Source of the DNA: an uncultured Fodinibius sp.
Lineage (GTDB): Bacteria > Bacteroidota > Rhodothermia > Balneolales > Balneolaceae
Length of the DNA stretch: 64,000 nucleotides
NCBI GenBank assembly: GCA_913057775.1
Contig: CAJXOG010000001.1
Span: 186,001-250,000 of the forward strand
Direction of reading: 5' to 3'
Below the pieces are notes generated by a model that was given only the letters and a program-made list of their open reading frames with translations, was not told the DNA's origin and did not search any database. Positions 9,576 through 17,683 of this stretch are shown one piece after another (within the stretch, counting starts at the first letter, position 1; each line of letters starts with the position of its first letter). The translations under genes and the position numbers were made by a program.

Positions 9576-10619
9576 CTAATCTGTGTGGATTTGGTCGGAG
9601 CTACATCCACACGATGATCGAATCTGAAGCCTTGTAGGCACTTCAATTTTTTCCACTTCAGGATCCTCTTCTTCAATGGTTTGAATCAGTTTTTCTGCCG
9701 CCTTCTCTCCTATTTCGTAAGCAGGCTGATGGACGGTCGTCAGCGGTGGATCTAAAAGAGAGGAACGAATGTCGTCCGTAAAACCAACGATAGCAATATC
9801 TTCGGGGACGGATAAACCAAACTCCTGGATAGCATCGATAGCACCAATGGCGGTAGGATCGTTTAAAGCCACTACTGCTTCCGGTAAGTTATCCGCATGA
9901 TCCTGCAAAAGATTCCACATAGCCTCGTAGCCGGTATCTTCGCGAAAACCTGCCTGTACAATCCAGTCTTTATTAATGGGAATATCTTGTGCATTCATAG
10001 CATCCAAAAAGCCCTGTAAACGTTCTCGTCCAATTGATACTTTTTGTGGACCGCTCAGATGGGCTATTTTGCTATAATTATGCTCAAGAATGAGGTGTTC
10101 CGTTATTTTCTGTGAACTCTCCCGGTCATTTACGCTGACACAACTGGCACCGATATTTTCAATACATCGGTCAAAAAAGACAACCTTTGCCCCTCCCTCT
10201 ATAATTTTTTTATAAAAAGCATAATCTTCGCGAGTAAGAGATGAAGAGACCAAAAGCCCATCCACCCGCTGTGCCCTAAGTGTTTCGATGGCTTCTTTCT
10301 CCCGCTCAAACTGCTCGTTGGCATTCGTCAGAAACAGCTGATAACCCGAATTATAGACTACCTCCTCTATCCCCCGAACCACTTCCGGAAAAAAGGCGTG
10401 CGTAATTTCAGGAATAACTACCCCAATGGTGTGGGTTTTTCGGGATACCAGACTTTTTGCCACCCGATTGGGCGTATAGCCCATACTTTTAGCTTTTTCA
10501 CGAATACGCTGCTTAGTTTTCTCATCAACGTTGTCGCGATCGTTAAGAGCACGAGATACGGTCATCGCCGAAACATCCAGCACTTCGGCGATATGTTTTA
10601 GGGTTACATTAGAGCCCAA
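9576..10619 (-). CDS. LacI-family transcriptional regulator of the galactan/galactose operon
   Basis: DNA-binding repressor or activator of 347 residues. The N-terminal LacI helix-turn-helix covers residues 4-25 (VTLKHIAEVLDVSAMTVSRA), followed by the hinge helix region (NRVAKSLVSRKT) and a periplasmic-binding-protein-like sensor domain (THTIGVVIPEI onward). The start is TTG at 10619, because VTLKHIA must sit close to the N-terminus and no in-frame ATG is available there. It lies 119 bp upstream of the first GH53 gene, the space holding a promoter and palindromic operator, so control of the galactan operon is likely. The effector, perhaps galactose or a galacto-oligosaccharide, is unknown. 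Confidence 0.92.
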   Translation of the reverse strand: MGSNVTLKHIAEVLDVSAMTVSRALNDRDNVDEKTKQRIREKAKSMGYTPNRVAKSLVSRKTHTIGVVIPEITHAFFPEVVRGIEEVVYNSGYQLFLTNANEQFEREKEAIETLRAQRVDGLLVSSSLTREDYAFYKKIIEGGAKVVFFDRCIENIGASCVSVNDRESSQKITEHLILEHNYSKIAHLSGPQKVSIGRERLQGFLDAMNAQDIPINKDWIVQAGFREDTGYEAMWNLLQDHADNLPEAVVALNDPTAIGAIDAIQEFGLSVPEDIAIVGFTDDIRSSLLDPPLTTVHQPAYEIGEKAAEKLIQTIEEEDPEVEKIEVPTRLQIRSSCGCSSDQIHTD

Positions 10620-10710
10620 GAGAATAATATTACTTCTGGTTTGTGCTCATGCAATGTAATCAGATTTTGGCTTTTTTATTAGAAGAGATTAAAATTCAGT
10701 AAAACAGCAT

Positions 10711-11745
10711 CTAAAATTGCCAAAACAACGTCAATCTAGGGATAAGATCAGTATCGGGTGAAATCCCCTGGCTGTTTTCACCATAGATGATGGTTTCGAC
10801 ATTTGGCATCAGGTGGACTTGTTCGGAAAGGCTGAAATCTGCTCCCGCCACTAGAAAAGTAGATTCAACGTCCTCTGCAAAGGGTACATAGGAGTTATTA
10901 CTGCCACTGGGATGCCCGTCAAAAAGATGATCAGCTCGAATATATCCACTTACTTCTTCATTGATTTTGAAGTTGGTAAAAACAGAAACCAAATCCAGGT
11001 CTTGTGCCGGGACTCCTACTTCTGCTTCGCGATGTTGAGATGAATATAGCAATCCTGCATTAAATCGTTCAGATTCATATCCGCCAAAAACCTGCGCGGT
11101 ATAACGATCGGGATCATTCGTTCTGCTATTATAGTCGCCATAACCCTGAATAACTATTTTTTCAGTAAGTTGATATCCCAATGATAGCATCACCTTTTTA
11201 CCTTTATCAATTTCAGGTTTATTACTATTGCCATTACCTATAAAAAAGTGATACTTGAGATTCCCTGACTTTCCCAATTCTCCCTTGAAAGCCAATCCAA
11301 AATCCCGTGAACTGCCAAATCCATACAAGTCCTGCGGAGATTTTTCAACTGGCCGGTAGCCCCAAATATCTTCGACCAGCGACCAAGTTGGAGTTGATGA
11401 AATACCGGCAAAAATAGCATGATTATTATTTTGCCACTTTAGGTATGCATCCTTTACAGAGGCCGTCATGGCACGATCAGTTTGAAAATCACCCACCGAA
11501 CTCATTTCAAGGCGAACACGAGTGGAAAATCCGTTACTTAATCCACGTTCATAGGTAGCGTAAATTCGACGAAACCAAAAGCCATTTTTCCCTTCAATAT
11601 CTTCGTTATGATGCTGGGCCATCCAATAATAATCGGTGTATACCTGACCGCTAAAACTTGAATAATCACCCAGAGATATTTGAGCCTTTGTTTCAGAGAA
11701 CGAAACACATAGAAATAGTAAGCATATTAATGCAAAACGTTTCAT
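10711..11745 (-). CDS. Outer-membrane porin-like beta-barrel, probably phosphate-linked
   Basis: The 344-residue exported protein has a Sec signal ending near ETKAQ (residue 21). The rest is alternating amphipathic strands and turns rich in aromatic residues, ending in a terminal strand LIPRLTLFWQF with the C-terminal Phe typical of outer-membrane barrels. The opening GYxSxxxxVYTDYYWM-like pattern and FRRIYATYERGL resemble porins of the phosphate-selective O/P kind, though I cannot place it firmly. It is the last gene after pstSCAB-phoU on the same strand, 125 bp from phoU, which suggests outer-membrane phosphate entry. The phosphate link is context inference. Confidence 0.6.
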   Translation of the reverse strand: MKRFALICLLFLCVSFSETKAQISLGDYSSFSGQVYTDYYWMAQHHNEDIEGKNGFWFRRIYATYERGLSNGFSTRVRLEMSSVGDFQTDRAMTASVKDAYLKWQNNNHAIFAGISSTPTWSLVEDIWGYRPVEKSPQDLYGFGSSRDFGLAFKGELGKSGNLKYHFFIGNGNSNKPEIDKGKKVMLSLGYQLTEKIVIQGYGDYNSRTNDPDRYTAQVFGGYESERFNAGLLYSSQHREAEVGVPAQDLDLVSVFTNFKINEEVSGYIRADHLFDGHPSGSNNSYVPFAEDVESTFLVAGADFSLSEQVHLMPNVETIIYGENSQGISPDTDLIPRLTLFWQF

Positions 11746-11870
11746 ATCTGGTATTTTATTTATTTGTGCTAATCTACTTTGTCTAACTAAAAACAGCAGA
11801 ATTGGGCAAGCTGATTACCGATAGCTAATCCGTAAAAGTGCAGCTTAAATCACTTATTGTAAAATAAAAA

Positions 11871-12578
11871 CTACGAATTACCGGATTCTTCGTTGCCGTT
11901 GTTATTTTTTGACTTCATTTTTTTGTGCTTAAGCACTTTAGCCTCGATATAAAAGATAAGCTCTTCAGCAATATTTTTTGAAAGATCCCCTACCCGTTCC
12001 AGCTTTCTGACAATTGAAAACAAATATAAATAATTTTTGGTCTGACTCACATCATTCTCAATCAGACTGGCCGTTGATCCGGAAACCTCTCGATTAATTT
12101 GATTAAGGGTTTCATCCAGCCGAAACACCTTACGGGCCAAGTTGGTATCCTCAGTAATAAAAGCGTTAAAAATGTTGCTCACCATCTTGTTTGCTGTATC
12201 ATACATCTCATCAAGGCGCATGGTTTTCAAGGTCTCCTCATCAATTTTATGCCCAAAATCCACGATATATTTAGCAATACTATTGGCGTGATCACCAATT
12301 CGTTCTAAATCGGAATTAATCTTAAAAGAAGCCATCACAAAGCGTAAATCCACGGCTACCGGATTATGAAGAGCCAACAAATTCTCACAATCCCGATCAA
12401 TGGTTAGTTCCAAACTATCTACCCTCTTTTCGTTGGCCATAATCTCGTGAGCCAGCTCCTCGTCAAAATCGTGGAGGGCTTTTTGTCCCTTTTCGAGCTG
12501 ATTTTTAACCAAAAACATCAGCTCTAATACATTATCCTTTAATAATTTAAGTTCACTATCCAAGTGTTGTGGTGCCAT
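11871..12578 (-). CDS. phoU: PhoU phosphate-signalling protein
   Basis: Cytoplasmic negative modulator linking the Pst transporter to the phosphate-sensing kinase. The 235 residues form two repeats of a three-helix bundle, each with the metal-binding signature: DLERIGDHANSIA in the first and KLERVGDLSKNIAEE in the second. The C-terminus is a charged tail (KKMKSKNNNGNEESGN). The gene follows pstB by 37 bp, its usual position in pst operons. No PhoR/PhoB pair is present in the window, so the partner kinase is elsewhere. Confidence 0.96.
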   Translation of the reverse strand: MAPQHLDSELKLLKDNVLELMFLVKNQLEKGQKALHDFDEELAHEIMANEKRVDSLELTIDRDCENLLALHNPVAVDLRFVMASFKINSDLERIGDHANSIAKYIVDFGHKIDEETLKTMRLDEMYDTANKMVSNIFNAFITEDTNLARKVFRLDETLNQINREVSGSTASLIENDVSQTKNYLYLFSIVRKLERVGDLSKNIAEELIFYIEAKVLKHKKMKSKNNNGNEESGNS

Positions 12579-12615
12579 TTTAAATACTTTTTATTCGTTT
12601 ACAAGCTTATAAATT

Positions 12616-13455
12616 TTATCCGAATCGACCGGTAATATAATTTTGTGTGCGATCTTTTTTGGGATTCGTAAATATCTTTTGAGTATCACCATATTCTACC
12701 AAATTACCCATATATAGGAAAGCGGTATTATCACTCACGCGGGCCGCCTGCTGCATATTATGAGTTACTATAACAATGGTAAATTCCTTTTTAAGCTCAT
12801 GAATCAGGTCCTCAATTTTACCGGATGAGATGGGATCAAGCGCCGAAGTAGGTTCGTCCATCAGAATTACCGAGGGCTTTACTGCCAATGCCCGGGCAAT
12901 ACATAATCGCTGCTGCTGTCCTCCGGAAAGTGCCAACGCCTGCTTATCGAGACTATCCTCTATTTCACTGTAAAGTGTAGCTTGTTTCAGAGATTCAATG
13001 ACTCTGTTCTCAATATAATCTTCATCTTTAACGCCCTGTATTCGTAACCCATAGGCTACATTTTCATAAATAGATTTTGGAAAAGGATTTGGCTTTTGAA
13101 AAACCATTCCTACCCTCTTGCGAAGCTCTTCTACTTTAATCGACTCATCATAAATATTCTTATTGTCTATACGGATCTCACCATTCATCTGAAACCCATC
13201 AATATTATCATTCATCCGATTAAAAAGCCGCAAAAAAGTCGACTTACCACAGCCCGAGGGACCAATAAAAGCGGTGATTGAGTTTTCGACGATGTCTAAG
13301 CTAATATCCTTGATAGCCTGAAAATCATCATAAAATACATCAACATTCTTAGCCTGTAGTTTAAAAGATCGATTATTGGGATTCAGCTTTGGCTTTGTTT
13401 CCACTTGTGATGTTTTGGGTTGTTGACTTGTTATTTCTGAGTCCATGCTGATCAA
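12616..13455 (-). CDS. pstB: Phosphate ABC transporter ATP-binding protein PstB
   Basis: ATPase of the high-affinity phosphate importer, 279 residues. Walker A is GPSGCGKST, the ABC signature is LSGGQQQRL and Walker B is [12 protein letters not shown], with the downstream switch histidine in VTHNMQQA. About 30 extra N-terminal residues precede the core ([17 protein letters not shown]); they are polar, Gln/Lys-rich and may reflect an upstream start choice, Met4 being an alternative. It is spaced 23 bp from pstA and 37 bp from phoU. Confidence 0.97.
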   Translation of the reverse strand: MISMDSEITSQQPKTSQVETKPKLNPNNRSFKLQAKNVDVFYDDFQAIKDISLDIVENSITAFIGPSGCGKSTFLRLFNRMNDNIDGFQMNGEIRIDNKNIYDESIKVEELRKRVGMVFQKPNPFPKSIYENVAYGLRIQGVKDEDYIENRVIESLKQATLYSEIEDSLDKQALALSGGQQQRLCIARALAVKPSVILMDEPTSALDPISSGKIEDLIHELKKEFTIVIVTHNMQQAARVSDNTAFLYMGNLVEYGDTQKIFTNPKKDRTQNYITGRFG

Positions 13456-13478
13456 AAAAAATTAAATAAAATTCGTTA

Positions 13479-14336
13479 TTACCACTCCATTTTGCTCTGC
13501 CACTTGTTCCGTAAATATACTGCGATGCCATTCATAATAAAGGTGATACCCAGCAGTACAATAATAGCAGCTGCTGCATTGATAATAAACTCCTCTTGCG
13601 GACGCGATACCCAGTTATAAATCTGTACCGGCAATACCGTAAATTCATCCAGTGGATTTTGCGGGGCAAACGGCACATATACAAGTGCACCAACAACAAT
13701 GAGAGGTGCTGTTTCTCCAATAGCTCGTGATAACGCCAGGATGACTCCGGTCAAAATGCCCCCGAAAGAAGCCGGCAAAATCTGATGCCAGATGGTTTGC
13801 CACTTAGATGCACCCAGAGCATTTGAGGCATCCCTGATAGAACTTGGAACCGCTTTTATGGCTTCTCTTGTAGAAACAATGATAATGGGTAAAATCAATA
13901 GCGACAGGGTAAGTGCACCAGCTAAAATACTGTTCCCCATCTGCATCATTCGTACAAAAACCCCTAATCCAAGTAAACCATAAATAATGGACGGTACGCT
14001 GGCAAGGTTGGAAATATTGATTTCAAGGAACATACTCCACCGATTTTGCCTAGCGTACTCCTCTAAATAAATGCCGGCGCCAACACCCAGCGGAAATGAG
14101 ATTAATGTGGTAAAGACCATAATCCAGACGGTTCCCATCCAGGCGGTATAAATGCCCGACTCCTCGGCAAATCGCGACGGCAACTGCACGATAAAGTCCC
14201 AGCTCAGGCGTTGAATGCCCATATAGATTACAAAACCGATAAAGATGGCAAGAACCACGATGCCACTGATACTGGCAATGATTCCCATGTACTTAAACGC
14301 CTTATCTTTGAGTCTGTTTTTCTTAGCGTTATTCAT
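13479..14336 (-). CDS. pstA: Phosphate ABC transporter permease PstA
   Basis: Inner-membrane permease subunit of the Pst importer, 285 residues with about six transmembrane helices. The cytoplasmic EAA-type loop is visible as DASNALGASKWQTIWHQILPA, followed by GGILTGVILALSRAIGETAPL, the conserved PstA/PstC signature. The start overlaps the end of pstC by 8 bp, which points to translational coupling of the two permeases. It works as a heterodimer with PstC. Confidence 0.96.
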   Translation of the reverse strand: MNNAKKNRLKDKAFKYMGIIASISGIVVLAIFIGFVIYMGIQRLSWDFIVQLPSRFAEESGIYTAWMGTVWIMVFTTLISFPLGVGAGIYLEEYARQNRWSMFLEINISNLASVPSIIYGLLGLGVFVRMMQMGNSILAGALTLSLLILPIIIVSTREAIKAVPSSIRDASNALGASKWQTIWHQILPASFGGILTGVILALSRAIGETAPLIVVGALVYVPFAPQNPLDEFTVLPVQIYNWVSRPQEEFIINAAAAIIVLLGITFIMNGIAVYLRNKWQSKMEW

Positions 14337-15204
14337 ACTTTTCCTGATACCTGTTTTTAATCCAGAAACTGATATTATTCAAGATGAAGGTAACCACAAA
14401 CAATGTGATACCGGCCGCGAATATTGTTTGATATGCCACCGTACCCTGCGGTACATCTCCCGAACTCACCTTTACAATGTAAGCAGTAATGGTCTCGATG
14501 GGTACGGTGGGATCAAAGGTAAACACAGGTGTTTGTCCCGCTGCAATGGCTACAATCATGGTTTCCCCGATGGCACGCGAAAGCGCCAAAATTATTGAGA
14601 CCATAATGCCCGATGAGGCCGCGGGAACCATCACACGAAAAGCTGTCTGAAAGCGCGTTGATCCCATCCCATATGAAGCCTGGCGCAATGAATCCGGAAC
14701 CGCTGCCAACGCATCTTCACTGAGTGATGACACAAAAGGAATAATCATAATACCCATCACAATACCCGGTGAAAGAGCATTGAATCCAGACAAGTCAGTA
14801 ATAAAAAGCTTTAGAAAAGGTGTTACAATCATCAGTGCAAAAAAGCCATATACTACAGTAGGAACTACCGCTAAAACTTCAAGTAGTGGCTTTAATACCT
14901 TTTTAAACCGTTTGGGGGCATATTCATTTAAATATATGGCAATAGTGAGTCCCACAGGCAAAGCAACCCCAATGGCAATAAAGGTGGTAAGTAAGGTTCC
15001 CGATACCAGCGGCAGAATACCATAGTTCTTATCTGCAAATAGTGGCGTCCACTCGGTACCGGTTAAAAAATCTATGATCGATACCTCTCTAAAGAAGCCG
15101 ACCGCCTCAACCAACAGCACCCCTATAATGCCAACAGTCGTGAGAATGGTTATCAGGGCACATAAGGCCAGAACCTTCTCAATGATTTTTTCTTTTATAT
15201 TCAT
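14329..15204 (-). CDS. pstC: Phosphate ABC transporter permease PstC
   Basis: Partner permease of PstA, 291 residues, with a first transmembrane helix directly at the N-terminus (LALCALITILTTVGIIGVLL) and about five more. The coupling loop reads QASYGMGSTRFQTAFRVMVPA, followed by ILALSRAIGETMIVAIAAG. It lies 66 bp after pstS. The gap contains a strong stem-loop that would separate abundant pstS message from the permease message. The reading frame overlaps pstA by 8 bp at its end. Confidence 0.96.
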   Translation of the reverse strand: MNIKEKIIEKVLALCALITILTTVGIIGVLLVEAVGFFREVSIIDFLTGTEWTPLFADKNYGILPLVSGTLLTTFIAIGVALPVGLTIAIYLNEYAPKRFKKVLKPLLEVLAVVPTVVYGFFALMIVTPFLKLFITDLSGFNALSPGIVMGIMIIPFVSSLSEDALAAVPDSLRQASYGMGSTRFQTAFRVMVPAASSGIMVSIILALSRAIGETMIVAIAAGQTPVFTFDPTVPIETITAYIVKVSSGDVPQGTVAYQTIFAAGITLFVVTFILNNISFWIKNRYQEKYE

Positions 15205-15223
15205 GAGCCTAAGTAATAGTTGC

Positions 15224-15261
15224 GTTCTCCGCCTATTTTCTAAGATAGGTAGGCGGAGAAC
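15224..15261 (-). promoter_or_regulatory. Stem-loop between pstS and pstC
   Basis: Perfect 12-bp inverted arms (GTTCTCCGCCTA at 15224-15235 and TAGGCGGAGAAC at 15250-15261) enclose a 14-nt loop, starting 10 nt after the pstS stop. No U-run follows on the minus strand, so this is more likely a processing or stabilising hairpin, or a weak attenuator, than a full terminator. Such elements commonly let the binding protein outnumber its permease. Confidence 0.65.
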
Positions 15262-15270
15262 ACCAGTGGA

Positions 15271-16200
15271 TTAGTTAGCAGCTACCGTGTCAGAAACAAA
15301 ACTGCGGAAGGCAGATTTTTGCGCTTCATAATCCTCATCCGGCATGGGCACATAACCAACATCCTGAGCCAACTCTCCGGCATTATTGAAATAAAATTCT
15401 ACAAATTTTTGTACGGCCGGACGTTGCGCAGCATTCTTAGCTACATAAATATATAGCGATCGCGACAGCGGCTTATAAGTGTTGTTCTTCACGGTTTGCA
15501 GCGAGGGCTCTACTGCACCGTCCCCGGCATCAATGCCAATAATTTTAAGCTTTTCAGCGTTTTCCTCGTAATAAGCCAATCCAAAATATCCAAGCGAATA
15601 TTTATCAGAGGAAATCCCTTGTACAGCTACGTTGTAATCAGCAACCGCATTATAATCCGTCCGGCTGGCTCCCGATTCTCCATTGATTGTCTCAGTAAAA
15701 AAGTCATAAGTACCGTGGGCCGTATTTGGTCCATATAAACGAATTTCTTCATCCGGCCATCCCTCACGGATATCACTCCATTGTTGTACTTCACTGTCAG
15801 CCTTCCAGATTTTATTCAACTCCTCGGGCGTAAGCGTGTTTACCCAATCATTATCGGGATGCACAACAATTGAAATACCGTCTAATGCAATTGAAAATTG
15901 CTGATACTCAGTGCCATTTTTTTCGGCCAGCTGTTTTTCTTCTTCTGAAATTTCACGGGATGAATTTGAAATATCAGTTTCCCCGCGAGTAAACTTCCTA
16001 AACCCGGCGCCCGAACCTGATGATCCGACAGAAACTCGAATGTCCGGTTCTACTTTTCGAAATTCCTCGGCCACGGCTTCGGTAATGGGATAAACGGTAC
16101 CGGAACCATCAATTTTAATTTCTTGCTGCGATCCGCCCGAACCACAGGAATACAGAAAGAGCCCACCAAACAGGATGAGAGTAAATATTTTTTTAACCAT
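15271..16200 (-). CDS. pstS: Phosphate-binding lipoprotein PstS
   Basis: High-affinity phosphate receptor feeding PstCAB. The 309 residues start with a lipoprotein signal, with Cys19 in LYSCGSGG. The phosphate-site segments typical of PstS are visible: IDGSGTVYPITEAVAEEF, SVGSSGSGAGFRKFTRGETD, SNSSREI and the later GPNTAHGTYDFF. The protein is strongly acidic. It is first in the pst operon, 88-104 bp downstream of a Pho-box-like direct repeat. The length is typical of the shorter, PstS-like class found outside enteric bacteria. Confidence 0.96.
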   Translation of the reverse strand: MVKKIFTLILFGGLFLYSCGSGGSQQEIKIDGSGTVYPITEAVAEEFRKVEPDIRVSVGSSGSGAGFRKFTRGETDISNSSREISEEEKQLAEKNGTEYQQFSIALDGISIVVHPDNDWVNTLTPEELNKIWKADSEVQQWSDIREGWPDEEIRLYGPNTAHGTYDFFTETINGESGASRTDYNAVADYNVAVQGISSDKYSLGYFGLAYYEENAEKLKIIGIDAGDGAVEPSLQTVKNNTYKPLSRSLYIYVAKNAAQRPAVQKFVEFYFNNAGELAQDVGYVPMPDEDYEAQKSAFRSFVSDTVAAN

Positions 16201-16516
16201 TATCTTGGTAATTTTGAATTGGCTGTTTTTATATGATTAGTGTGCTGAAATTTGATACATCAATGTATTCCAAAAATTTCAGACTTTTGTTAACTCAATG
16301 TTAATTCTTGAGTACCAATCCTTTCCTATCATCCCCAAAAAGCCATTTGCTGTTATCTCTCAATAAATTCCTGTGCTAATAAGTATTTCTAAGACTCTAC
16401 GTTTGGAAATCCTTATTTCCCTCCTCCTGTCTTGGAGTTAAGCGTGAATATCGTAACTTAATGATCTGCTTGACTTACAAGCATTATAAGAAATTTAATA
16501 TGAATAATTTCTATTT
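16201..16516. promoter_or_regulatory. Divergent regulatory gap between pstS and the NYN gene
   Basis: This 316-bp spacer separates pstS (minus) from the NYN gene (plus). It holds the Pho-box-like repeat (16288-16304) and a short palindrome ATACATCAATGTAT at 16255-16268. The rest is AT-rich, with no coding signal or RNA structure that I can support. Confidence 0.5.
16288..16304 (-). promoter_or_regulatory. Pho-box-like direct repeat before pstS
   Basis: On the minus strand TTAACA occurs twice, at 16304-16299 and 16293-16288, 11 bp apart start to start and separated by TTGAG. The TTAACA hexamer with an 11-bp period is the pattern of PhoP boxes in Bacillus, and one-turn spacing is general for PhoB-type regulators. 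It lies about 90-100 bp upstream of the pstS start codon. Confidence 0.6.
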
Positions 16517-17260
16517 ATGGATCAGGAAACATCACATAAATTAGCCGTGTTAATCGATGCCGATAACGCCCAACCTTCAATCGTAGAGGGACTCTTAGCA
16601 GAGATCGCAAAATATGGGACTGCTAATGTTAAACGTATTTATGGCGATTGGACTTCCACAAAACTGCGTGGATGGAAAGACCATCTGCTTGATCACTCCA
16701 TTCAACCGATACAACAATTTGGTTACACAACCGGCAAAAATGCTACCGATAGCGCTATGATTATTGATGCCATGGACTTGCTTTATACCAATCAATTTGA
16801 TGGTTTTTGCATTGTTTCAAGCGACAGTGATTTCACTAAATTGGCCGCCCGTATTCGCGAAGCCGGTTTATATGTTTATGGATTTGGAGAGCAAAAAACC
16901 CCGGACCCTTTTGTAGCAGCTTGCGACAAATTTATTTATACAGAGGTACTCCGCAGCGAGGAAGAAACAGACGAAGATTCTTCTATCCAACGCATGTCAA
17001 CAAATGAGCTCAAGCAGGATACCAAACTCGTTAATTTGACGCGCAACGCCATTGAGGCTTCATCCGATGAAAGCGGTTGGGCACATCTCGGTCAGGTTGG
17101 CAGTTATATCGCCAAGCAGTCTCCTGAATTTGATCCTCGCAATTATGGATACCGAAAGCTGGGCAATCTCGTTAAAGCCATAAAATTATTTGAGATTGAA
17201 GAACGCTCTACCGGCGAAGGGCAATCAAAAGCTATTTATGTAAAAGATAAGCGCAAGTAA
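16517..17260 (+). CDS. NYN-domain nuclease-like protein with C-terminal OST-HTH/LOTUS domain
   Basis: The 247-residue cytoplasmic protein has an N-terminal PIN-like NYN domain (about 8-150). The acidic metal-site residues are in LIDADNAQ, TDSAMIIDAMDLLY and IVSSDSDF. After a charged linker comes an OST-HTH-type RNA-binding domain (about 170-243), seen in WAHLGQVGSYI and DPRNYGYRKLGNLVKAI. NYN proteins are predicted RNases or RNA binders, and OST-HTH modules bind RNA. The gene stands alone, divergent from pstS and convergent with ftsX, so context gives no target. RNA processing is a family-level inference. Confidence 0.85.
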   Translation: MDQETSHKLAVLIDADNAQPSIVEGLLAEIAKYGTANVKRIYGDWTSTKLRGWKDHLLDHSIQPIQQFGYTTGKNATDSAMIIDAMDLLYTNQFDGFCIVSSDSDFTKLAARIREAGLYVYGFGEQKTPDPFVAACDKFIYTEVLRSEEETDEDSSIQRMSTNELKQDTKLVNLTRNAIEASSDESGWAHLGQVGSYIAKQSPEFDPRNYGYRKLGNLVKAIKLFEIEERSTGEGQSKAIYVKDKRK

Positions 17261-17683
17261 AGCACTGATTTTCTGATTACCATGAATTCAATGATGTCAT
17301 CTCAAGCGAAGTGAGGGATCTTCGTTTTTATCCAACAACAAACAAGGATTTTTCTTGGCGCTACGCTTGTTCGAAATGACACCGAAGTTCTAAAGTAGTA
17401 TCTTTTGACAATGCTCTGTGTCGTTACTTTAAAACTACTTTTTAGACCTATCAGGTTTCCAAAATTTGGTAGATTCTTCCCATCTAACACCCTACTGTTG
17501 CGAAGGAGTTATACTCCTGAGCATTCCAAAACCTATGTTAGATATTGATACTGAATTAGCCTGCGGATAAAACAATCCAAAAACTAATCCTCTATCAGTA
17601 GAACACCGGACGCCGTTTAATCATCAGATATCAACTATAGCTTTCCGATGAGGTTGGTAATATCAAATCTGATTTAAGTTCTA
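17261..17683. other. Convergent intergenic gap with a dispersed-repeat remnant
   Basis: These 423 bp lie between the ends of the NYN gene and ftsX. A degenerate inverted repeat occupies 17295-17381 and is listed separately. The rest has no open frame with coding character, no tRNA and no clear terminator with a U-run. Confidence 0.5.
17295..17381. repeat. Imperfect palindromic intergenic repeat
   Basis: The left half begins GTCATCTCAAGCGAAG and the right half, read on the other strand, begins GTCATTTCGAACAAGCG. The halves point at each other across about 40 bp. The left half matches the widespread GTCATnTCGAGCGnAGCGAG type of dispersed intergenic palindrome known from many bacterial genomes. 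It is degraded here and sits between two convergent genes. Confidence 0.55.

Noticed and set aside
17615-17675. ATCAGAT/ATCTGAT inverted repeat after ftsX as terminator
   Set aside because: Arms are only about 7 bp, the loop is long and no U-run follows.
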